DNA from: Micavibrio_B sp964633355
GTDB lineage: Bacteria; Pseudomonadota; Alphaproteobacteria; Micavibrionales; Micavibrionaceae
Direction: 5' to 3'
Assembly: GCA_964633355.1 (NCBI GenBank)
Contig: CAZWGO010000022.1
Span: 1 to 36,867, forward strand
Length of the DNA stretch: 36,867 bases
Positions 1-6,765 of the stretch are shown here, piece by piece. How positions within the stretch are numbered: the first letter of the stretch is position 1; every line of letters begins with the position of its first letter. Below the pieces are notes generated by a model. It was not told the origin of the DNA, made no database searches, and saw only the letters and a program-made list of their open reading frames with translations. The translations under genes and the position numbers were made by a program.

Positions 1-1
1 A

Positions 2-1402
2 GACCTGCACGCGCAAGGCCGGACGATTATCCTGATTACCCATGACGAACAAGTGGCGTCGCATGCCAAACGTATTGTGCGGATTCAGGATGGAAAAATT
101 ATCGAGGACACGCTTCCTGCTTCCCTCGCCCAAGGAATGAATGGGGCGGGGGCCTCGGAGTTACATACTTCAGATCCCCGTTTTCATGAGGAAAACAAGG
201 ACGCTGCTATGACCGCCGATGCCGGAGAAGCCGTGATAACCGCCTTGCGATCATTGCGTGTCAATAAATTCCGTACCGCGTTAACATTGCTTGGCGTTAT
301 TATTGGCGTCGCTGCGGTCGTTACAATGCTGGCTATCGGCAATGGCAGCAAGAAAAAGGTTCTCGACCAGATTAGTGCAATGGGGACAAATATTCTATCC
401 GTTCGCCCGGGCGCGCCGGGCATTCGTTCGACCGGCGATATCGCGACGATGACCCTCGATGATGCGAAGGCGATTGAAGATTTACCCAATATCGAAACCG
501 TTGTCGGGGAGCGCTCTTCGCGCTCGACACTGCGGCTTGGCAATATTGATTACGCGACATCCGTGCAGGGCGTTAGTCCCGGTTTTCCGATTGCCCGTGA
601 TTGGCCGGTGGAAGAGGGATATTTCTTTACCGTTCGCGATGTCGAATCTTACGCGCCGGTGATGGTGCTGGGTAAAACGGTTGCCAATAATTTCTTTCCG
701 AATGGCGAAGATCCGATTGGAAAATATATTCTGGTCGGCAATATCCCGTTTCAGGTGATCGGCGTTTTAAAAAGTAAGGGCGCAGCCCCCTGGGGCGGCG
801 ATCAGGACGATTCCGTCTACATCCCGATTACAACAGGGCTGATCCGGATTTTTGGCCAGTCTTACTTAAGCGGGATTACCGTCAAGGTGACTTCTACAGA
901 AACGATTGAGGATACGCAGGCGGCGATTGAGGATTTGCTGAAACGGCGCCACCGCAAGGAGGATTTCTTTGTAAGAAATACTGCGTCTATTTTAGAAACC
1001 GCCGACCAGACGATGACGGCATTGACCATTTTACTTGGCGCGATTGCCGGAATTTCTCTTTTGGTTGGCGGGATCGGCGTCATGAATATCATGTTGGTCA
1101 GTGTTACGGAGCGCACCCGTGAGATCGGCATCCGCATGGCGACGGGTGCGCGAATGCGCGATATCCTGATCCAGTTTAACACCGAAGCTGCCGTGGTCTG
1201 CACGATTGGCGGTATGATTGGTATAGGGCTCGGATTTTTTGCAGGCTGGATTATATCGTTATTCGGTGTGGATGTAATATTCTCGGCGATGCCTTCGTTG
1301 CTGGCCTTTTCATGTGCGGTTTTGACAGGTATTGTCTTCGGATATTTACCGGCACGAAAAGCCGCCCATCTCGATCCTGTCGTTGCCCTTAGCTCAGAGT
1401 GA
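2..1402 (+). CDS. macB: MacB-type macrolide/peptide export ABC transporter, ATPase-permease (5' partial)
   Basis: The reading frame is open from the window edge, so the true start lies outside. The first codons encode the end of an ABC ATPase, with the H-loop in IILITHD followed by QDGKII. A linker leads to the permease: TM1 (LTLLGVIIGVAAVVTMLAIG), a MacB_PCD periplasmic domain with VVGERSS and VMVLGKTVANNFFP, and three C-terminal helices starting near GISLLVGGIGVMNIM with the motif VTERTREIGIRMATGA. About 466 residues are visible; MacB is usually about 650, so most of the nucleotide-binding domain is missing. MacB is an inner-membrane mechanotransmission pump working with a MacA adaptor and a TolC-type channel. 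The next gene, 7 bases downstream, is such a channel; a macA gene is expected upstream of the window. An internal GTG at position 53 is not the start. Confidence 0.93.
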   Translation, partial: DLHAQGRTIILITHDEQVASHAKRIVRIQDGKIIEDTLPASLAQGMNGAGASELHTSDPRFHEENKDAAMTADAGEAVITALRSLRVNKFRTALTLLGVIIGVAAVVTMLAIGNGSKKKVLDQISAMGTNILSVRPGAPGIRSTGDIATMTLDDAKAIEDLPNIETVVGERSSRSTLRLGNIDYATSVQGVSPGFPIARDWPVEEGYFFTVRDVESYAPVMVLGKTVANNFFPNGEDPIGKYILVGNIPFQVIGVLKSKGAAPWGGDQDDSVYIPITTGLIRIFGQSYLSGITVKVTSTETIEDTQAAIEDLLKRRHRKEDFFVRNTASILETADQTMTALTILLGAIAGISLLVGGIGVMNIMLVSVTERTREIGIRMATGARMRDILIQFNTEAAVVCTIGGMIGIGLGFFAGWIISLFGVDVIFSAMPSLLAFSCAVLTGIVFGYLPARKAAHLDPVVALSSE

Positions 1403-1409
1403 AAGTTAA

Positions 1410-2795
1410 ATGAAAAAACTATTATCTGCTTTATTGATATCCACGATCCTCTCATCATGTTCTTTGATGCCAGATTATGAGCGTCCAGAAACGCCGGCAC
1501 CAACCCAGTGGAGCAACGGACAAGGACAACAGGAAACGCCGCGTCTGGCTTTCGATTGGTGGAAAAGCTTCGGCAGTGACGAATTAAATCAGCTTATGGC
1601 AGATGGTTTGAATAACAATCTTGATCTTAAGGCATCTTATCAACGCATCCAACAAGCCAGATCGTCTTTGCAGGTAACAAGATCGAGTTTATTCCCGAGT
1701 TTGGATGCTTCGGCTGATTTATCCAGCGACCGCACCATCCGTGGTACCAAAACATCGACCGATGGCGATACGAATTTCAGCACAGGGCTTCAGGTTAATT
1801 ACGAGCTTGATCTGTTTGGCGCCAACCGCGCAAATATAGCGTCATCTGAGGCCCAGCTTTTAAGCACGAAATACCAGCATGATGCGCTGGCGCTGATCGT
1901 TATGGGAGATGTTTCGCAAACTTACTTTAATATTTTAAGCGCGCGCGAGAGGTTGCAAATTGCTGACCAAAACTTGAAGAATGCACAGGAAATTTTGCGG
2001 ATCGTCGACGCGCGGTATCAGGCTGGCTCGGCGTCCGGTCTTGAAGTCGCGCAGCAAAAATCTTCTCTGGGAAGTTTCGAAGCCAATCGCGCCTCAATTG
2101 TAAACGAGATTACGGTCTACGAAAATGCGCTGGCGATCCTTCTTGCCAAACCGCCGCAAACAGTTCCTGTTGCCAAGCAGGATTTGAACAATTTGATCGT
2201 GCCGGAGATCAGTCCTACCCAGCCTTCGGCGCTATTGACACGGCGTCCTGATATAGCCTCCGCCGAAGCCGATCTAATCGCGGCCAATGCCGATATTGGT
2301 GCGGCGCGGGCAGCGTTCTTTCCATCCATTAATCTAGGAGCAGGCATATCGGCAATTTCGTCGCCGATATCAGACTCCATGACGGCGGGTTTAACCACAG
2401 CGTCTTCGATTCTGGCCCCCATCTTCTCCGGCGGCTCGCTCCTCGGCAATCTTGGGATTACCAAAGCACGCCAGTTAGAGCTCGCTGAAACCTACCGCAA
2501 AGTGGTTTTGGTGGCTTTTCAGGAAGTGGAAGATTCACTGGCCGCGGAAAAAGCTTCCGCTCAGCGTGAGCGTGCTTTCAAAACCGCGATGGATGAAGCG
2601 CAGAAAGCCTATGATATCTCCATGCTGCGCTATAAGGCAGGAAGTATTGATTTTCAAACGGTTATTGACTCGCAAGGCGCTCTTTTGACCGCGCAACAAA
2701 GCTATTCGCTGTCCCGAAACGAGCGCTTAACAGCCGCCATTAACCTGTTTAAAGCTTTGGGTGGCGGCTGGCAGAGTAATCAGGCCTTGAAATAG
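1410..2795 (+). CDS. NodT/OprM-family outer membrane efflux lipoprotein
   Basis: This is a TolC-superfamily outer membrane factor of the NodT (lipid-anchored) type, giving tripartite exporters their exit duct. A signal peptide ends in a lipobox, LSSC with Cys at about residue 17, followed by PDYERPETPAPTQW, typical of this family. Two OEP repeats follow; recognisable blocks are LDLKASYQRIQQARS, NYELDLFGANRANI and LLTRRPDIASAEADLIAANA. The 461-residue length is normal. It starts 7 bases after macB and is almost certainly co-transcribed with it, so it probably serves the MacAB-like pump. The only other exporter in the window, the type I secretion pair at 10-12.6 kb, lacks its own outer membrane partner and appears decayed. 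Confidence 0.93.
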   Translation: MKKLLSALLISTILSSCSLMPDYERPETPAPTQWSNGQGQQETPRLAFDWWKSFGSDELNQLMADGLNNNLDLKASYQRIQQARSSLQVTRSSLFPSLDASADLSSDRTIRGTKTSTDGDTNFSTGLQVNYELDLFGANRANIASSEAQLLSTKYQHDALALIVMGDVSQTYFNILSARERLQIADQNLKNAQEILRIVDARYQAGSASGLEVAQQKSSLGSFEANRASIVNEITVYENALAILLAKPPQTVPVAKQDLNNLIVPEISPTQPSALLTRRPDIASAEADLIAANADIGAARAAFFPSINLGAGISAISSPISDSMTAGLTTASSILAPIFSGGSLLGNLGITKARQLELAETYRKVVLVAFQEVEDSLAAEKASAQRERAFKTAMDEAQKAYDISMLRYKAGSIDFQTVIDSQGALLTAQQSYSLSRNERLTAAINLFKALGGGWQSNQALK

Positions 2796-2817
2796 TTACG
2801 GGGGATTTTATCTTTTA

Positions 2818-2855
2818 TTGACGTTTAATTAATAACGAGACTAAAAATTAAACGT
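2818..2855 (+). promoter_or_regulatory. Possible promoter overlapped by a perfect 10-bp inverted repeat, upstream of the RcnB-like pair
   Basis: ACGTTTAATT (2821-2830) and AATTAAACGT (2846-2855) form a perfect 10-bp inverted repeat with a 15-base gap. A candidate -35 TTGACG (2818-2823) and, after 18 bases, a weak -10 TAAAAA (2842-2847) lie inside it. A Shine-Dalgarno AAAAAGGA (2861-2868) and the ATG at 2877 follow. The palindrome could be an operator or an mRNA hairpin. The promoter match is by eye and only moderate. Confidence 0.4.
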
Positions 2856-2876
2856 ACCAGAAAAAGGACTATTTCC

Positions 2877-3404
2877 ATGAAACGATTGCTTTTTGCAGTT
2901 GCTGCTTTGACCTTGTTTTCCGCCGCTGCGCCGAATTCTGCCTATGCCGATAATGATCGACGGGGTCGGGGTGACTGGAATAACAGCCGCCATGATCATG
3001 ACTGGGGCAAGAAGCGGGATTGGCACGATAACCACCGTCCGCGAAAAGTATTCTATTATTCGCCGACTTATTACTCTCCGCCGCGGTCGACTGTCGTTTA
3101 TTATAATACGCCATCGTCTTACTATTATAATAATGGTGGTACTTACTTTAGCCAAACTTCCAGAGGCCCGACGACTTATACCGAGACCTATTATCCGGAT
3201 GGCGCTTATTCGAGAAGCTATAATGTCGGTGGCTATTTGCCCAAGAACCGCCATTGGCGCCCGATGAACGATTATGTGCGGTACGGTCTGCCGGCACCGC
3301 GTCGCGGAGAACGCTGGGTCTATGAAGATCGTGATGCCGTTCTGATTTCTGAAGCAACATCGCGTATCATTAGCGGCGTGTTACTGGCGGCTTCGGTGCG
3401 CTAG
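2877..3404 (+). CDS. RcnB-like periplasmic protein (copy 1)
   Basis: A 175-residue secreted protein. The signal peptide (MKRLLFAVAALTLFSAAA) probably ends at AYA before DNDRRG. A mature N-terminal part rich in Arg, Asp, His and Trp (DWNNSRHDHDWGKKRDWHDN) precedes a Tyr/Ser-rich stretch. The C-terminal 60 residues carry the RcnB-family pattern VGGYLP-x9-YGLPAPRRGERWVY-x4-AVLIS. RcnB in E. coli is a periplasmic factor in nickel/cobalt homeostasis; most alphaproteobacterial homologues are uncharacterised and no metal role is shown here. Start chosen by AAAAAGGA 8 bases upstream. It is followed 14 bases later by a diverged paralogue, so the two form an operon. Confidence 0.8.
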   Translation: MKRLLFAVAALTLFSAAAPNSAYADNDRRGRGDWNNSRHDHDWGKKRDWHDNHRPRKVFYYSPTYYSPPRSTVVYYNTPSSYYYNNGGTYFSQTSRGPTTYTETYYPDGAYSRSYNVGGYLPKNRHWRPMNDYVRYGLPAPRRGERWVYEDRDAVLISEATSRIISGVLLAASVR

Positions 3405-3418
3405 ATCGAAATAAGTAA

Positions 3419-4027
3419 ATGAAATTCTTTTTCGTTATTCTGAGTTTATATCTGGCAGCGAGCTTTACGGCGCGGGCCGAAGAACAAATGCCTGCGGACA
3501 ATGCGGCGCCACAATCAGTAATTGAGGCGCCGCAAGTTTCAGAGCCTGAAAAAACGCCTGTTCATCAAAACTCGCCAAATCATTCTGAGCGCAAAGGCGA
3601 TCGTAATGATAGCGAGCAAAAACCGGATAACGATAAAAAATCAGATAGGCGTGGTGATGATAAAAGAAAATGGGACAAAAAAGACAATGACCGGAAAAAG
3701 CATAGGGATCACTACGACCGTCCGCGTGTCATTTATCGCAAAGCGCCGCCGAAGATCATCTATATATATCCGCAAAGCTATTATCCTGTAGAAGCCTATA
3801 GCGGCAATTATTTAAGCTATCCGAGTGATTACGAGCCGTCCTTCCATGTGGGAGGATATTTGCCGCCAGAGCGCCAATGGCGTCCTTTGCCAGATTATGC
3901 GGTATACGGCTTGCCCGCACCGCGTCTTGAAGAGCTTTGGGTCTATAACAATCAGGATGCGGTTTTGATCAATGATAAGACGTCACGAATTGTCAGCGCT
4001 TTTGTGCTCGCGGTTCCAATCGATTAA
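3419..4027 (+). CDS. RcnB-like periplasmic protein with charged linker (copy 2)
   Basis: A 202-residue secreted protein; the signal peptide ends near ARA before EEQMPADN. Residues about 50-100 are an extremely charged, probably disordered linker of Asp, Lys, Arg and His. The C-terminus repeats the RcnB-like block of its neighbour; a hand alignment from VGGYLP to the end gives about 35 identical residues of 58, while the N-terminal halves share little. This indicates a tandem duplication with divergence of the linker. The stop overlaps the convergent UdgX-fusion stop by 4 bases. Function unknown; metal or envelope-stress roles are inference from the family only. Confidence 0.75.
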   Translation: MKFFFVILSLYLAASFTARAEEQMPADNAAPQSVIEAPQVSEPEKTPVHQNSPNHSERKGDRNDSEQKPDNDKKSDRRGDDKRKWDKKDNDRKKHRDHYDRPRVIYRKAPPKIIYIYPQSYYPVEAYSGNYLSYPSDYEPSFHVGGYLPPERQWRPLPDYAVYGLPAPRLEELWVYNNQDAVLINDKTSRIVSAFVLAVPID

Positions 4028-5418
4028 TTGGCTAAAGCGCGTTTCATTATTTTCAAATCTTCGACGATGGTTTCATAGATTTGATTGTCCGGATCATGCG
4101 CCTGATTTCGAAGAACGGCAGAGGGGTGATAGGTGCCTGTCATTTTAATATCGTTCGGCCCGTCAAACCATTTGCCATGTTCTTTTTTAAGCGTATAGCC
4201 GTGGCCGATTAAAGATTTCGCAGCGGTCGCGCCCATGCATAAAACGAGTTTAGGTTTTACCAGATCCAGTTCCGCCAAGAGCCATGGCTTGCAGGCATTG
4301 ATTTCCTTAGCATCTGGCGAGCGGTGCATGCGCTTTTCACGCTCGATCCTGAATTTGAAATGTTTCACGGCGTTGGTGATATATATTTCCTTTCTCTTAA
4401 GACCCGCTTCCTCCAAAGCCTTGTCGAGGATGCGACCGGCAGGGCCGACAAAAATCTGACCGGCTAAATCCTCATCATTACCCGGCTGTTCCCCTATGAT
4501 CATAAACGGCGCATCGATTGGGCCTTCGCCGAAAACGGTTTGCGTGGCGCATTTATAGAGGTCACAGCCTTGACAGCCGAGCGACGCTTCCTTCAAGGAA
4601 ATATAGCTAATGTGATTGGGAAGGAAATCCGCCGCCGAGCGGGCATTACCTTCTTGTGTTTCTATCATTTTTTGCACGCGCATCGGAGCTTCGGCCAGCA
4701 TATCCCGAATGATCGATGTTTCCGGAAGCGTTGCCCAGTGCCGCACCGGCATTTCGCGTTTCATAGCCTTGATTTTTATACGTGCCGGATTGAACGTAGC
4801 GCGGTAATAATCGCGCCATAGATCTTCAAGTTCGTCTTCCTGCAGCGCATTTTCTTTTGATATGCCCTGACCGAAACTTAAATTTTCACCGTCCCAATGC
4901 AATGTTTCGCGGGGCGTCATGATCGTCCATTTCATAACGCCAAATCGATTTTTAAAAAACGGCGCGACAAGGGTAAGGATTTTATGATCGGGTTTATGCC
5001 AGGCGATGTAATGGTCGCCGTCATCTTCCTCGACTTTACGAAAACGAACAAAAGCTTTCGTTTTATGCATGTCGCGGCGCAGTTCTTTATCCATGGCCTC
5101 TAATCGGTGCATCAGCGGATCAGTGCTGAGCTTGAACAGAAACCGCTCACCATGGGTAATGCGCCACAAAGCTTGATACAGAAGAGCCCATTTCTCGGTA
5201 TCGTTATGCGCAGCAATACGCAGGGCAAAATCAAGAAAGTATTTGGGAACTGAAACAGATTTTGTGCTTTCTTCTGGTAAATTCGGTGGGCCGCCGAATA
5301 ACGAGCTTTGAACATTCGTGTCTTCCCAGATTAAGCGCTCCGGCGGCACGCCGAGCTGCAAATAATAGCGGGCTTGTTCTCTCCACTCGCTAAAATTGGT
5401 AACGCCAATTGTTCTCAT
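4024..5418 (-). CDS. DUF4130 / UdgX-family uracil-DNA glycosylase fusion
   Basis: This 464-residue protein is a two-part fusion. Residues about 1-240 match the DUF4130 family that accompanies a radical SAM protein (HGERFLFKL, DMHKTKAFVRFR, ATFNPARIKIKAMKREMPVRHW). Residues about 265-464 are a UdgX-type family 4-like UDG: Cys282, Cys285 and Cys290 for an Fe-S cluster, motif GEQPGNDEDLAGQIFVGPAGR (about 309-329) and a distal HPSAVLR. UdgX proteins bind uracil in DNA covalently through a histidine in a KRRIH loop; here the loop reads EKRMHRSP with His365 and looks one residue shorter. The ATG overlaps the radical SAM stop (TAATG), implying translational coupling. The exact substrate of the fused form is not known to me. 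Confidence 0.88.
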   Translation of the reverse strand: MRTIGVTNFSEWREQARYYLQLGVPPERLIWEDTNVQSSLFGGPPNLPEESTKSVSVPKYFLDFALRIAAHNDTEKWALLYQALWRITHGERFLFKLSTDPLMHRLEAMDKELRRDMHKTKAFVRFRKVEEDDGDHYIAWHKPDHKILTLVAPFFKNRFGVMKWTIMTPRETLHWDGENLSFGQGISKENALQEDELEDLWRDYYRATFNPARIKIKAMKREMPVRHWATLPETSIIRDMLAEAPMRVQKMIETQEGNARSAADFLPNHISYISLKEASLGCQGCDLYKCATQTVFGEGPIDAPFMIIGEQPGNDEDLAGQIFVGPAGRILDKALEEAGLKRKEIYITNAVKHFKFRIEREKRMHRSPDAKEINACKPWLLAELDLVKPKLVLCMGATAAKSLIGHGYTLKKEHGKWFDGPNDIKMTGTYHPSAVLRNQAHDPDNQIYETIVEDLKIMKRALAN

Positions 5419-6638
5419 TAGAAAATAAAACTGGCTTGCTGTGGCTGTGGCTTAAAATAATGGGTCAGCCGATCGGAATCGAGGAGAATGGGCGTATAAT
5501 TTGCAGCGACGATAAAAGGCTTGGCGCGGTTTAGCGCGACTTTTAGTTTGATTAAATCTTCAAGGCGGATGCGCGCATATTTGCGTGTCTTTAAAATTTT
5601 ATCAACCGAGCGCGGCCCCATACCGGGCACACGCAGCAATTGTTCCCGCGTACCGTTGTTAAGATCGATAGGAAAATAATGCTGGTTACGCAGCGCCCAC
5701 GATGTTTTCGGATCGATATGGATATCGAGGTTAGGGTTTTCGTCATTGACGATTTCATTCATGTCATATTGATAAAAACGCAGCATCCAGTCGGCCTGAT
5801 ATAGGCGATGTTCCCGCACCAAAGGCGGGCTTTTGCCGGGCAGGCGGGCGTCCGCATGCGGGATCGGGCTAAAGGCCGAATAATAAACGCGCCGCATTTT
5901 GTAGTTTTTGTAAAGGTGATCTGACGTGTTCAAAATATCCTTATCTGGCGTATCGGTCGCGCCGACAATCATTTGCGTACTTTGTCCGGCAGGGACAAAT
6001 AGCGGCGTACTTTTGATGCCTTTCTTACGGTCATCTTTATTCTCTAGAGAGCGCGTTAAAATTTCACCCATATTTTCTTCAAGCTGCGGGCGTTTCTTCT
6101 CCGGCGCCAGTTTTTGAAGATCGGCGGAGGTGGGAAGCTCTATATTAACGCTTAAGCGATCTGCATAAAGACCAGCCTGCGCAATCAATTCATCATTCGC
6201 GCCAGGAATAGTTTTAAGATGAATATAACCTTTATAATGATGAACTTCGCGCAGCGTTTTAGCGACGCTGACCAATTGCTCCATCGTGTAATCGGAATCG
6301 CGGATAATACCAGAGCTTAAAAACAATCCTTCGATATAATTGCGGCGGTAAAAATCCAGCGTCAGATTGACGACTTCTTCAACAGTAAAGCGTGCGCGCT
6401 GAACATCGCTCGACACGCGGTTAATGCAATACTTGCAATCGAAGATGCAATGATTGGTCAACAAAATTTTGAGCAAAGATATACAGCGACCGTCTGGCGT
6501 ATAGCTGTGGCAAATACCCGCACCATTCGTACTGCCAAGACCTTTGCCTTCGCGATTGGTCTTCGAGCCGCTGCTGGAGCACGAGGCATCATATTTAGCG
6601 GCATCGGCTAAAAGGGACAATTTTTTTGATAGATCCAT
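5418..6638 (-). CDS. Putative DNA modification/repair radical SAM protein (UDG-linked)
   Basis: A 406-residue radical SAM enzyme. The 4Fe-4S motif is CIFDCKYC (Cys64, Cys68, Cys71), preceded by CHSYTPDGRCISLLK. The C-terminal region carries a helix-hairpin-helix DNA-binding motif, LLRVPGMGPRSVDKILKTRK (about residues 347-366). This architecture and its neighbour match the family linked to UDG/DUF4130 proteins (TIGR03916-like). The combination suggests radical chemistry on or near damaged or modified DNA, but the reaction is not established. The next gene overlaps by one base. No clear Shine-Dalgarno precedes the ATG; instead a LexA-type box begins 4 bases upstream of it, so transcription may give a leaderless or very short-leader mRNA. 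Confidence 0.88.
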   Translation of the reverse strand: MDLSKKLSLLADAAKYDASCSSSGSKTNREGKGLGSTNGAGICHSYTPDGRCISLLKILLTNHCIFDCKYCINRVSSDVQRARFTVEEVVNLTLDFYRRNYIEGLFLSSGIIRDSDYTMEQLVSVAKTLREVHHYKGYIHLKTIPGANDELIAQAGLYADRLSVNIELPTSADLQKLAPEKKRPQLEENMGEILTRSLENKDDRKKGIKSTPLFVPAGQSTQMIVGATDTPDKDILNTSDHLYKNYKMRRVYYSAFSPIPHADARLPGKSPPLVREHRLYQADWMLRFYQYDMNEIVNDENPNLDIHIDPKTSWALRNQHYFPIDLNNGTREQLLRVPGMGPRSVDKILKTRKYARIRLEDLIKLKVALNRAKPFIVAANYTPILLDSDRLTHYFKPQPQQASFIF

Positions 6639-6642
6639 ATGA

Positions 6643-6657
6643 GAACATTACAGGAAC
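6643..6657 (-). promoter_or_regulatory. Alphaproteobacterial-type LexA (SOS) box, GTTC-N7-GTTC
   Basis: On the minus strand the sequence is GTTC, seven bases (CTGTAAT), GTTC; on the plus strand GAAC occupies 6643-6646 and 6654-6657. The repeat is really TAATGTTC twice with an 11-base period. The alphaproteobacterial LexA consensus is the direct repeat GTTC-N7-GTTC. The site lies 4 bases before the ATG of the radical SAM gene, where repressor would block transcription of the repair operon. It is 108 bases upstream of the divergent histidine kinase. No second copy was seen in the other intergenic regions. Confidence 0.72.
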
Positions 6658-6765
6658 ATTAATGATTTTGCAAATTTAAAAAACTCTTTAAAATCAAATA
6701 TTTAATCTAAAACATACCTTGGCATTCATATCCCTTTTCCTAATGCTTTAAATTATAGTTTGCAG

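Noticed and set aside
862..1503. 213-codon minus-strand frame over macB
   Set aside because: Lies antisense to the conserved MacB C-terminal domain and has no recognisable motif.
2841..3254. 137-codon minus-strand frame over the first RcnB-like gene
   Set aside because: Ile/Arg-rich shadow of the Tyr/Asp-rich coding strand; the plus-strand gene has signal peptide, Shine-Dalgarno and family match.
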